This document shows positions 1 through 7,098 of a stretch of DNA of 32,352 nucleotides, one piece after another. The stretch is taken from positions 1-32,352 of the forward strand of contig JAGKSX010000056.1 in the NCBI GenBank assembly GCA_018993155.1, read 5' to 3'. Source of the DNA: Hydrogenophaga sp. (GTDB taxonomy: Bacteria; Pseudomonadota; Gammaproteobacteria; Burkholderiales; Burkholderiaceae_C). The position numbers and the translations under genes were made by a program. Each line of letters opens with the position of its first letter. The stretch's first letter is position 1. Below the pieces are notes generated by a model. The model saw only the letters and a list, made by a program, of their open reading frames with translations. It was not told the DNA's origin and searched no databases.

Positions 1-735
1 GGCCACGATGCCCACGCCCATGCCCAGTTCCACGTAGGTCTTGATCACGTCCGCGTCCATCGCGGTGATGACCACGTTGGGCTGCACGCCCTGTTTCTTG
101 AACGCGTCGTCGATGTGAGAGCGCCCGGTGTAGCCCAGGTCGTAGGTGATGATGGGGTGCTCGGCCAGCTGCTGCAGCGAGAGCGGGCCCTCCACCCGCA
201 GCAGCGGGTGGCCGTGCGGCACCACCACGCTGTGTGTCCAGCGGTAGCAGGGCAGGGTGACCAGCTGCGGGTAGGTGGCCAGCGCCTCGGTGGCGATGCC
301 GATGTCGGCCTCGCCCGCGATCAGCATCTCGGCCACCTGCTTGGGCGAGCCCTGGTGCAGGTTGAGCGTGACCTGCGGGAACAGCGCGCGGAAGTCGCGC
401 ACGGCGTGCGGCAGGGCGTAGCGCGCCTGCGAGTGCGTGGCGGCGATGGACAGGCCGCCCTCCAGGCGCGAGACGAATTCCTTGCCGGCCGAGCGCAGGT
501 TGTCGGCCTCCTGCAGCAGGCGCTCCACGATGGGCAGCAGCGTCTGCCCCGGCCCGGTGAGGCCGGTGAGGCGCTTGCCCGCGCGGGCGAAGATGGTCAC
601 GCCCAGCTCCTCCTCCAGCTCGCGGATCTGCCGGCTCACGCCGGGTTGCGAGGTGTAGAGCATGGCGGCGACCTCGGTGAGGTTGTAGCCGCAGCGCGCT
701 GCCTCTCGAACCGATCTGAGTTGCTGGAAGTTCAT
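1..735 (-). CDS. cysB: CysB-family LysR transcriptional regulator (partial, C-terminus outside window)
   Basis: The visible 245 residues read as a LysR regulator of the CysB/Cbl type, which senses acetylserine or sulfur intermediates and controls sulfur assimilation. The N-terminus MNFQQLRSVREAARCGYNLT leads into a winged helix-turn-helix (LYTSQPGVSRQIRELEEELG). The effector domain keeps the CysB signature YDLGYTGRSHID followed by TAMDADVIKTYVELGMGVGI. The start is the ATG whose complement lies at 733-735, only 7 bases after the stop of the sulfide dehydrogenase gene, so it is probably co-transcribed with it. The gene runs off the left edge, so about a quarter of a typical 310-320 residue protein is missing. 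Its place at the end of a long sulfur gene block suggests that it regulates that block, which is inference. The family assignment is secure; CysB versus Cbl is not resolved. Confidence 0.93.
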   Translation of the reverse strand, partial: MNFQQLRSVREAARCGYNLTEVAAMLYTSQPGVSRQIRELEEELGVTIFARAGKRLTGLTGPGQTLLPIVERLLQEADNLRSAGKEFVSRLEGGLSIAATHSQARYALPHAVRDFRALFPQVTLNLHQGSPKQVAEMLIAGEADIGIATEALATYPQLVTLPCYRWTHSVVVPHGHPLLRVEGPLSLQQLAEHPIITYDLGYTGRSHIDDAFKKQGVQPNVVITAMDADVIKTYVELGMGVGIVA

Positions 736-742
736 GGTGTTG

Positions 743-2023
743 TCAGAGCAAGGCGTCTGCCCAGATATTGCGGGCCCAGGATCGGGCGTACTGGCCTTCG
801 AGGGCGTTGGCGGTCGGGGTGAGGCCGCCCGCGCCGTTCACGGCCACCAGGGTTTTCTGCTCGGTGTTCCACTTGTGCACCGAGGCGACGTGAACCACGT
901 CGGTGTCGCTGACGAAGCTGTAGCAGGTGTTGGCGATGATGGGTTCGGCGTTCACCGGCCGGCCCTGGATGAGCGCGATCACCGCGTCCGCCGCCACTTT
1001 GGCGTGGTTGTTGGCCATGAAGCCGGACTTGGGCATGCCCGGGGCCGACAGCGTGGCGTCGCCCAGCACGTGGATGCCCGGGGCCACGGTGGACTCGAAG
1101 GTCTGGAAGTTGACGCCGCACCACTTGTTGTTGGCGGTGATGAGCCCGGCGGTCTGTGCGATGCGGCCGGCCTGCTGCGGCGGCACCACGTTGAGCACAC
1201 CCGCGCGCACGGTCTCGAACTGCAGTTCCACCGCGCGGTTGGCCGCGTCCACGCGCACGATCTCGCTGTTGGGCTTGTATTCGACGATGCCGGGGTAGAG
1301 CTCGTTCCAGGCCTTGAGGAACAGGGCCTTCTTGGAGGTGATGTCCGGGTTGGCGTCGAGCACCAGCACCTTGCTGCGCGGCTTGTGCTGCCTGAAGTAG
1401 AAGGCCACTTGCGCGGCGCGCTCGTAGGGGCCGGGCGGGCAGCGGTAGGGCGCCTTGGGGATGTGCAGGGCGTACACGCCACCGTCGGGCAGGGCTTCGA
1501 GCTGTTGGCGCAGGGCCACGGTCTGCGGGCCGGCTTTCCAGGCGTGCAGCACCTGGCTTTGCGCTTCGGCGCTTTGCAGGCCGGGCACCTGGTCGAACTG
1601 GAAGTCCACGCCGGGCGAGACGATGAGGCGGTCGTACTTCAGCGTGTCGCCGCGCGCCAGGCGCACTTCCTTCCGGGCGGCGTCGATGGCGGTGGCTTCG
1701 TCGCGCACCACGCGCACACCGTGCTTTTTCTGCAGGGCGTCGTAGCCGGTGGTGAGGTTCTCGATCTTTTCCGTGCCGCCGAGCACGAGGTTGCTCAGCG
1801 GGCAGGAGACGAAGGCGGCTTCGCGTTCGACCAGCACCACCTCGATCTCGGGCGCCCATTGGCGGATGTACTTGGCGGCGGTGGCGCCGCCGAAGCCGCC
1901 GCCGATGACGACGACGCGGGCCTTGGGGGCGGACGAGACCGAGGCGCAGCCCGGCATGGCGAGGGCGGCCACGGTGCCGCCGGCGGCGGCGAGGAAGTGG
2001 CGGCGTTGCAGCAGTTGCTTCAT
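743..2023 (-). CDS. fccB: Flavocytochrome c sulfide dehydrogenase, flavoprotein subunit
   Basis: This 426-residue protein matches the FAD subunit of flavocytochrome c / SoxF, which oxidises sulfide to sulfur species in the periplasm and passes electrons to the cytochrome subunit. Twin arginines (RRHFLAA, residues 7-13) and a hydrophobic run indicate Tat export, as expected for a protein that folds with flavin; Cys26 in AMPGCAS resembles a lipobox. The FAD-binding GGGFGG lies at residues 41-46. Cys74 in FVSCPLSN and Cys195 in YRCPPGPYERA match the conserved flavin-linking and redox cysteines of the family. I chose the ATG at 2023, preceded by AAGGAG, over an upstream in-frame ATG at 2080 because it starts directly at the Tat signal. 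It lies 16 bases after the fccA stop, so the two subunits form an operon. Confidence 0.93.
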   Translation of the reverse strand: MKQLLQRRHFLAAAGGTVAALAMPGCASVSSAPKARVVVIGGGFGGATAAKYIRQWAPEIEVVLVEREAAFVSCPLSNLVLGGTEKIENLTTGYDALQKKHGVRVVRDEATAIDAARKEVRLARGDTLKYDRLIVSPGVDFQFDQVPGLQSAEAQSQVLHAWKAGPQTVALRQQLEALPDGGVYALHIPKAPYRCPPGPYERAAQVAFYFRQHKPRSKVLVLDANPDITSKKALFLKAWNELYPGIVEYKPNSEIVRVDAANRAVELQFETVRAGVLNVVPPQQAGRIAQTAGLITANNKWCGVNFQTFESTVAPGIHVLGDATLSAPGMPKSGFMANNHAKVAADAVIALIQGRPVNAEPIIANTCYSFVSDTDVVHVASVHKWNTEQKTLVAVNGAGGLTPTANALEGQYARSWARNIWADALL

Positions 2024-2039
2024 GGGGTACTCCTTGTTG

Positions 2040-2348
2040 TTATTTGGGCTGGCGCGAGAAGTGGGCGGCCAGGCGCTCAAGCTCGGTGTCGGTGTAGCCC
2101 TTGGCGTGCTGGTGCATCACGGTGGCGGGCAGGGTGCCTTGCTTGTAGGCCAGCAGCTTCTGCAGCAGCACCGCCTTGTCCTGGCCGGCGATGGCGGGGA
2201 TGGCGCTGTTGCTCTTGCCGTCGGTGCCGTGGCAGGCCGCGCACGAGGCGGCCCAGGCGCGGGCCTGGAGGTCGGGCGCGGTCTGTGCCTGCGCGGTGCC
2301 GCCCAGCAGTGCGAGCGTGGCGGCCGCCAGGCCGAGGGTTCGTTTCAT
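2040..2348 (-). CDS. fccA: Cytochrome c subunit of sulfide dehydrogenase (monoheme)
   Basis: This 102-residue secreted cytochrome has a Sec signal peptide of about 21 residues ending in AQA, followed by one heme-binding motif CAACH (residues 36-40). Met78 in ATVMHQ is a plausible distal heme ligand. The small class I cytochrome fold and the immediate fccB neighbour identify it as the electron-accepting subunit of flavocytochrome c (FccA/SoxE type). It carries a single heme, unlike the diheme subunit of Allochromatium. A CGGAGAC ribosome site precedes the ATG. Upstream of it lies the GC-rich repeat that separates it from the sulfhydrylase gene; I see no convincing promoter, so it may rely on read-through. 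Confidence 0.9.
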   Translation of the reverse strand: MKRTLGLAAATLALLGGTAQAQTAPDLQARAWAASCAACHGTDGKSNSAIPAIAGQDKAVLLQKLLAYKQGTLPATVMHQHAKGYTDTELERLAAHFSRQPK

Positions 2349-2403
2349 CGTGGGGTCTCCGTGTTTTCAGGTGATGGTTGAGTGAGATGTCTTGCTCCTG
2401 GGC

Positions 2404-2481
2404 TCCCGAGGATCCGGCTTTGCCGGTCCCAGGGTGCGCCCCCCTTGAGGGGGGTGGCGCCGAAGGCGACGCGGGGGGTGT
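2404..2481. repeat. GC-rich stop-codon-abutting hairpin repeat, copy A
   Basis: This intergenic repeat lies between the stop of the sulfhydrylase gene (2482-2484) and fccA. It contains three hairpins: CCGGC-TTT-GCCGG (2414-2426), CCCCCC-TTGA-GGGGGG (2439-2454) and CGCC-GAA-GGCG (2458-2468). Its right end reads GGGGGGTGTTCA, where TCA is the complement of the stop codon. The same boundary occurs in copies B and C. It may act as a terminator or as a 3' RNA stabiliser; there is no U-tract, so an intrinsic terminator is not clear. Confidence 0.75.
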
Positions 2482-4044
2482 TCATACGCTTTCCAGGGCC
2501 TGGTCGAGGTCGGCCAGCAGGTCGTCGATGTGTTCGATGCCGATGGACAGGCGCACCGCGTCTTCGGGCACGCCGGACTTGGCCAGTTCTTCGGGCGAGA
2601 GCTGGCGGTGCGTGGTGGAGGCTGGGTGGGTGGCGAGCGACTTGGCGTCGCCGATGTTCACCAGGCGGGTGAAGAGCTGCAGCGCGTCGAGGAAGCGCGC
2701 GCCGGCCGCACGGCCTTCGCCGGCGGCGGCTTTCACGCCGAAGGTGAGCAGGCCCGAGGCATGGCCGCCCAGGTATTTCAGGGCGAGCGCGTGGTCCGGG
2801 TGGCTGGGCAGGCCGGCGTAGTTCACCCAGCCCACCTTGGCGTGCTGTTCCAGGTGCTTGGCCACGCGCAGGGTGTTGGCGTTGATGCGGTCCAGCCGCA
2901 GCGAGAGCGTTTCGATGCCCTGCAGGATCAGGAAGGCGTTGAAGGGCGAAATGGCCGCGCCGGTGTTGCGCAGCGGCACGACGCGCGCGCGACCGATGTA
3001 GGCCGCCGGGCCCAGGGCCTCGGTGTAGACCACGCCGTGGTAGCTCGGGTCGGGCTCGTTCAGGCGCTTGAAGCGGGCCTTGTGCTGGCCCCAGGGGAAC
3101 TTGCCGGAATCGATGATGGCGCCGCCGATGCTGGTGCCGTGGCCGCCAAGGTATTTCGTGAGCGACTGCACCACGATGTCGGCACCGTGTTCGATCGGGC
3201 GCAGCAGGTACGGCGAGGCAACGGTGTTGTCCACGATCAGCGGCACGCCGTGTTTGTGCGCGATGGCGGCGACGGCCGCGATGTCGGTGATGTTGCCCTG
3301 CGGGTTGCCGATGGACTCGACGAAGATGGCCTTGGTGCGCGCGTCGATCAGCGGCTCGAAACTGGTCGGGTCGCGGTGGTCCGCGAAGCGCGTGGTGATG
3401 CCGAACTGCGGCAGCGTGTGCGCGAAGAGGTTGTAGGTGCCGCCGTAGAGCGCGGTGCTGGAGACGATGTTGTCGCCCGACTCGGCGATGGTCTGGATGG
3501 CGTAGGTCACGGCCGCCTGGCCGGAGGCCAGCGCCAGCGCGGCGATGCCGCCTTCCAGCGAGGCGATGCGCTGTTCCAGCACGTCCTGCGTCGGGTTCAT
3601 GATGCGCGTGGAGGGCCTGCTCGCCCCATTTTTCCAAATGCGAGCGAGGTCAAAACAGCGCCAATCGAGGCGCAGCGCGACGGCCAGACTGGAGGTCTGG
3701 CCTAGAGATGCAACGAAGAGTGGCGCTGTTTTGACCTCGCTCCCTTCGGGTTGCGGCCAAAAAAGCCCTGCGCCGCGTTGCGAAGCCTCGCCGGGCCACC
3801 GGCCCGTCTGCGTTTCGCGCCTTGCGCAGGACTTTTTTGATCCGCAACGCATCTTGGAAAAATGGGGCGAGCAGGCCCTGATGTTGCCGGGCACCTTCAG
3901 GTCGAACAGGTCGGCGCCATGCTGCGCGTTGTCGAAGGCGTAGGCGGCGGTCTGGTAGATCGGCACGGCCACGGCCTTGGTGGTGGGGTCGGGCCGGTAG
4001 CCGGCGTGCACCGAGCGGGTTTCGAATTTCCAGTCTGCGGACAT
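2482..4044 (-). CDS. metY: O-acetylhomoserine sulfhydrylase (MetY) interrupted in frame by a palindromic element
   Basis: This 520-residue PLP enzyme of the Cys/Met metabolism family is the O-acetylhomoserine aminocarboxypropyltransferase type, which makes homocysteine from O-acetylhomoserine and sulfide. The N-terminus (KFETRSVHAGY), NNTVASPY-type segment (VDNTVASPY) and the PLP lysine in QSLTKYLGGHG (about residue 297) are intact. Typical members have about 430 residues. The surplus is a 90-residue stretch, residues 56-145, encoded by a 26-bp-ended inverted-repeat element. It sits between VPGNI and TRIMNPT, where the family has GNIYTRIMNPT. The Tyr of YTR, which binds the PLP phosphate in related enzymes, is replaced by Ser at the junction. 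The frame stays open, so a full-length but possibly inactive protein would be made. An AAGGAGA site precedes the ATG at 4044. Confidence 0.88.
   Translation of the reverse strand: MSADWKFETRSVHAGYRPDPTTKAVAVPIYQTAAYAFDNAQHGADLFDLKVPGNIRACSPHFSKMRCGSKKSCARRETQTGRWPGEASQRGAGLFWPQPEGSEVKTAPLFVASLGQTSSLAVALRLDWRCFDLARIWKNGASRPSTRIMNPTQDVLEQRIASLEGGIAALALASGQAAVTYAIQTIAESGDNIVSSTALYGGTYNLFAHTLPQFGITTRFADHRDPTSFEPLIDARTKAIFVESIGNPQGNITDIAAVAAIAHKHGVPLIVDNTVASPYLLRPIEHGADIVVQSLTKYLGGHGTSIGGAIIDSGKFPWGQHKARFKRLNEPDPSYHGVVYTEALGPAAYIGRARVVPLRNTGAAISPFNAFLILQGIETLSLRLDRINANTLRVAKHLEQHAKVGWVNYAGLPSHPDHALALKYLGGHASGLLTFGVKAAAGEGRAAGARFLDALQLFTRLVNIGDAKSLATHPASTTHRQLSPEELAKSGVPEDAVRLSIGIEHIDDLLADLDQALESV
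3612..3879. mobile_element. MITE-like palindromic element with perfect 26-bp terminal inverted repeats inside metY
   Basis: The termini 3612-3637 and 3854-3879 are perfect 26-bp inverted repeats of each other, beginning AGGGCCTGCTCGCCCC. Inside are a second perfect 22-bp inverted repeat (3642-3663 with 3721-3742), a hairpin GGCCAGAC-N5-GTCTGGCC (3682-3702) and a third, imperfect pair centred on GGGCC-ACC-GGCCC, flanked by AAAAAAG and CTTTTTT tracts. It encodes no transposase and is far too short for one, so a non-autonomous element or a large structured repeat fits best. No target duplication can be recognised. The net gain over the expected sequence is 267 bases (89 codons), which preserves the reading frame. 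Confidence 0.85.
3642..3742. repeat. Inner 22-bp perfect inverted repeat with central hairpin
   Basis: The arms 3642-3663 and 3721-3742 are exact reverse complements, beginning GAGCGAGGTCAAAACAGC. They enclose an 8-bp stem hairpin at 3682-3702. This structure is nested within the metY insertion, directly inside its left terminal repeat, giving a stem within a stem if the strand folds. Confidence 0.85.
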
Positions 4045-4073
4045 CGGTTTTTCTCCTTGTGGTGGTGGGACGT

Positions 4074-5441
4074 TCAGGCGGTGGCGGGTTCGCGCGCCGT
4101 TTGAATGGCGGCGGCGGCCGGGTGGGCGGGACGTTTCAGGCCCAGGTGATCGCGCAGGGTGCGGCCGCTGTACTCGGTGCGGAACAGGCCGCGCCGCTGC
4201 AGCTCGGGCACGACAAGCTGCACAAAATCCTTCAGGCCGTGGGGCAGCGTGGGCGCCAGCACGTTGAAGCCGTCGGCCGCGCCGCTGGTGAACCAGTGTT
4301 CGAGCTGGTCGGCGATGGACTCGGCCGTGCCCACCACCGTCCAGTGGCCGCGCGCGCCGGCCACGCGCTCGTAGAGCTGGCGGATCGTCAGGCCGTCGCG
4401 GCGCGCGAGGCCGGCGAACAGTTCCTGGCGGCTCTGCCAGCCTTCGGTCACCGGCAGGTCCTGCGGGAACGGGCCGTCCACCGGGTATTTCGAGAGGTCC
4501 ACGTTGCCGAGGAAGGTGGAGAGCAGGCCGACGCCGAGCACCGGGTCGATCAGGGACTGCAGTTGCTCGAACTTCTCGCGCGCTTCGGCCTCGCTGCGGC
4601 CCACGAAGGGCGAGATGCCGGGCAGGATCTTCAGCGCGTCGGTGGAGCGGCCGTAGGCGGCCAGCTGGCCCTTGAGGCGGTTGTAGAACTGGCGCGCGTC
4701 ATCGGCGGTCTGCTGCGCGGTGAACACCACCTCGGCGCTGGCGGCGGCGAGGTCCTGCCCGTCGCCGGACGAACCGGCCTGCACCAGCACCGGGTGGCCC
4801 TGCGGCGAGCGGCGGGTCTGCAGGCCACCGTGCACCTTGTAGTGCGCACCGTCGTGCGCCACGCGGTGCAGCTTGGCGGGATCGAAGAAGCGGTTGCGGG
4901 CCTTGTCTTCGATGAAGGCGTCGTCTTCCCAGGTGTTCCACAGGCCTTTGACGACCTGCACGTACTCCCGCGCGCGCTCGTAGCGCTGGGCGTGGGCGAT
5001 CTGCTGGTCCAGCCCGAAGCTGCGGGCCTCGAAGTCGCTGCCTGAGGTGACGAGGTTCCAGCCCGCGCGGCCACCACTCAGCTGGTCGAGCGTGGCGTAT
5101 TTGCGGGCCAGGTGGTAAGGGGGCAGGTAGGTGCTGGAGACCGTGGCCACCAGGCCGATGTGCGTGGTGCTCTGCGACAGCGCGGCCAGGGTGAGCAGCG
5201 GATCCAGCGGGTACCAGAGGGCGTTCTTCGCCACCCCTTCGTCGGGCGGGCCGGGCAGGCCCACGTTGTCGGCGAAGAAGATGGCGTCGAACTTCGCGGC
5301 CTCGGCCAGCTGCGTCCACTCGGTGAGCGCGGCGATCTGGCCGCCGGCCGAGGGCACCACGTCCGGGTGCCGCCAGGCGGCCAGGTGGTGACCGGCGCCG
5401 AAGAAGAAGGCACCGAGGTGCATCTGGCGAGGGGAGGTCAT
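4074..5441 (-). CDS. FMN-dependent monooxygenase, NtaA/SnaA/DszA family
   Basis: This 455-residue bacterial luciferase-like flavin monooxygenase uses FMNH2 from a separate reductase to oxidise a small organic substrate. Family marks are the N-terminal LGAFFFGAGHHLAAWRHPD, the segment FDAIFFADN, and GRAGWNLVTSGSDFEARSFG around residue 130, typical of NtaA (nitrilotriacetate), SnaA, DszA and DmoA proteins. The true substrate is not readable. It starts one base after the metQ stop and ends 29 bases before metY, so it is in one operon with a methionine-type transporter and a sulfhydrylase. This context favours cleavage of a carbon-sulfur bond in an imported organosulfur compound, which is inference. 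SsuE at 15118-15702 could supply reduced FMN. Confidence 0.87.
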   Translation of the reverse strand: MTSPRQMHLGAFFFGAGHHLAAWRHPDVVPSAGGQIAALTEWTQLAEAAKFDAIFFADNVGLPGPPDEGVAKNALWYPLDPLLTLAALSQSTTHIGLVATVSSTYLPPYHLARKYATLDQLSGGRAGWNLVTSGSDFEARSFGLDQQIAHAQRYERAREYVQVVKGLWNTWEDDAFIEDKARNRFFDPAKLHRVAHDGAHYKVHGGLQTRRSPQGHPVLVQAGSSGDGQDLAAASAEVVFTAQQTADDARQFYNRLKGQLAAYGRSTDALKILPGISPFVGRSEAEAREKFEQLQSLIDPVLGVGLLSTFLGNVDLSKYPVDGPFPQDLPVTEGWQSRQELFAGLARRDGLTIRQLYERVAGARGHWTVVGTAESIADQLEHWFTSGAADGFNVLAPTLPHGLKDFVQLVVPELQRRGLFRTEYSGRTLRDHLGLKRPAHPAAAAIQTAREPATA

Positions 5442-5442
5442 G

Positions 5443-6240
5443 TCAAAACCCGGCCAGGACCGAGCCCTTGAACTCGGTCTGGATGAAGGCCTTGACTTCG
5501 GCCGACTGGTAGGCCTTCACCAGTTTGGCGACCCAGGGCTTGTCCTTGTCGGCCTCGCGCACGGCGATCAGGTTCACGTACGGGCTCTTGGCGTTTTCCT
5601 GGGCGATGGCGTCCTTGCCCGGGTTCAGGCCGGCGGAGAGCGCGTAGTTGGTGTTGATGGCCGAGGCGTCGAGGTCGTCGAGCGAGCGCGGCAGTTGCGC
5701 GGCGTCGAGCTCCACGAACCTGAGCTTCTTGGGGTTGCTCACCACGTCCAGCGGCGTGGCCTTCAGACCGGCTTCGGGTTTGAGCTTGATGAGGCCCTGG
5801 TCCTGCAGCACCAGCAGCACGCGCCCGCCGTTGGTGGGGTCGTTCGGGATGCCGACCTTGCCGCCTTCGGGCAGGTCCTTCAGGCTCTTGACCTTCTTGC
5901 TGTAGATGCCGATGGGGAAGTTCACCGTGTAGCCGACGGCGGTGAATTTGTAGCCGCGGTCCTTGATCTGGTTGTCCAGGTAGGGCTTGTGCTGGTAGCT
6001 GTTGGCGTCCAGGTCGCCGGCGGCGAGCGCGGCGTTGGGCTGCACGTAGTCGCTGAACTCGACGATCTGGATCTTCAGGCCGTCCTTCTCGGCGATCTTC
6101 TTCACCTGCTCGAAGATCTGCGCGTGCGGGCCGGCGGTGACGCCGATCTTGAGCGGTTTGTCCTGCGCGAGCGCGGGCGCGGCGAAGGCAGCGGCCAGCG
6201 TGAGGGCCAGGGTGGATTGGAGCAGTTGCCGTTTGATCAT
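5443..6240 (-). CDS. metQ: MetQ-type substrate-binding lipoprotein-family protein of a methionine ABC transporter
   Basis: This 265-residue protein is of the NlpA/MetQ family, the periplasmic binding component that delivers methionine or related compounds to MetNI. The signal peptide (about 25 residues ending APALAQ) lacks a lipobox cysteine, so it is likely a soluble periplasmic protein. Family motifs are KIGVTAGPHAQI, DYVQPNAALAAGDLDANSYQHKPYL and GIPNDPTNGGRVL. The ATG at 6240 has an AAGGAA site. It is separated from metI by 180 bases containing hairpin repeat B and a likely promoter, so metQ starts a second transcription unit with the downstream monooxygenase and metY. Confidence 0.92.
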   Translation of the reverse strand: MIKRQLLQSTLALTLAAAFAAPALAQDKPLKIGVTAGPHAQIFEQVKKIAEKDGLKIQIVEFSDYVQPNAALAAGDLDANSYQHKPYLDNQIKDRGYKFTAVGYTVNFPIGIYSKKVKSLKDLPEGGKVGIPNDPTNGGRVLLVLQDQGLIKLKPEAGLKATPLDVVSNPKKLRFVELDAAQLPRSLDDLDASAINTNYALSAGLNPGKDAIAQENAKSPYVNLIAVREADKDKPWVAKLVKAYQSAEVKAFIQTEFKGSVLAGF

Positions 6241-6259
6241 TTCAGGGTTCCTTGTGGTT

Positions 6260-6288
6260 GATAAAAGTTTTCAAAGCGCACGAAACAA
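6260..6288 (-). promoter_or_regulatory. Candidate sigma70 promoter for metQ
   Basis: On the minus strand TTGTTT (6288-6283) and TTTATC (6265-6260) are separated by 17 bases. The predicted start of transcription is about ten bases upstream of the metQ ribosome site. The tract is markedly less GC-rich than its surroundings and lies just downstream of hairpin repeat B. The match is imperfect, hence modest confidence. Confidence 0.4.
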
Positions 6289-6321
6289 CACTTCCGGAGC
6301 GTGTGCCTCGATCCAGAGGCA

Positions 6322-6420
6322 TCAAGGGACGGCTCCGCCGGCCCAAGATGCCGTCCCCCCTCCAAGCGCCGAAGGCGCGCAAGTGAGGGGGGAAGCCGCG
6401 CAGCGGCGCAGGGGGGTGTT
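6322..6420. repeat. GC-rich stop-codon-abutting hairpin repeat, copy B
   Basis: The repeat lies between metI and metQ and touches the metI stop codon (6421-6423). Hairpins: CGGC-TCC-GCCG (6330-6340); a long stem TCCCCCCTC (6354-6362) with GAGGGGGGA (6385-6393) that encloses GCGCC-GAA-GGCGC (6366-6378); and GCCGC-GCA-GCGGC (6395-6407). Compared with copy C, the middle base pair of the long stem changes from C-G to T-A on both sides, a compensatory change. Likely role: transcript 3' end structure or insulation between metI and metQ. Confidence 0.8.
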
Positions 6421-7098
6421 TCATTTCTTGTTCAGGCGGCGCACCAGCCAGTCGCCCAGGCTTTGCACCGCCTGCACGAAGACGATGAGCAGCAGCACCA
6501 CGGCCAGCATCACCTCGGGCAGGAAGCGCTGGTAGCCATAGCGGATGCCGAGGTCGCCCAGGCCGCCGCCGCCGATGGCGCCGGCCATGGCCGAGTAGCC
6601 GGTGAGGCTGACGAGGGTGATGGTGAAACCGGCCACGATGCCGGGGAAGGCCTCGGGCAGCAGCACCTTGAAGACGATCTGCGGGGTGGTGGCGCCCATG
6701 GCTTGCGCGGCTTCGACCAGCCCGCTGTCCACCTCGCGCAGCGAGGTTTCCACCAGGCGCGCGATGAAGGGCGCGGCGGCGATCGTCAGCGGCACCACGG
6801 CGGCGGCCGTGCCGATGGACGAGCCGGTGATGAGGCGCGTGAACGGGATGATCGCGACCAGCAGGATGATGAATGGCGTGGACCGCACGGCATTGACGAT
6901 GCCGCCCACGGTGCGGTTGAAGGCCGCGTTCTGCAGCACGCCGCCGTGGTCGGTGAGGCGCAGCAGCACCCCCAGCGGCACGCCGATGAGCGCACCCACG
7001 GCGCCGGAGATGCCCACCATCACCAGCGTCTCCCAGAAGGAGAGCACGAAGAGGTCGAGCAGGGCCGGCGGGAACCAGGTTTGCAGCTGTTCAAGCAT
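6421..7098 (-). CDS. metI: MetI, methionine ABC transporter permease
   Basis: This 225-residue inner-membrane permease has several hydrophobic segments, beginning with [23 protein letters not shown]. The ABC permease coupling (EAA) region reads [24 protein letters not shown], which contacts Met[25 protein letters not shown] is the usual MetI C-terminal motif. I start at the ATG at 7098 ([11 protein letters not shown]), which overlaps the end of metN by 8 bases and indicates translational coupling. The upstream in-frame ATG at 7131 would add 11 residues without family character. Its stop codon is fused to hairpin repeat B. Confidence 0.92.
   Translation of the reverse strand: MLEQLQTWFPPALLDLFVLSFWETLVMVGISGAVGALIGVPLGVLLRLTDHGGVLQNAAFNRTVGGIVNAVRSTPFIILLVAIIPFTRLITGSSIGTAAAVVPLTIAAAPFIARLVETSLREVDSGLVEAAQAMGATTPQIVFKVLLPEAFPGIVAGFTITLVSLTGYSAMAGAIGGGGLGDLGIRYGYQRFLPEVMLAVVLLLIVFVQAVQSLGDWLVRRLNKK

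Noticed and set aside
2345-3637. A 430-residue open frame overlapping metY on the same strand
   Set aside because: It is Arg-, Ala- and Pro-rich low-complexity sequence in a shifted frame of metY with no domain, a product of high GC.
3612-3879. The metY insertion as an intein or a self-splicing intron
   Set aside because: Ninety residues are too few for a known intein, and the first residue (Arg) and end lack the Cys/Ser and His-Asn splice motifs. No group I or II intron core is recognisable; nested inverted repeats fit a MITE or REP-like element better.
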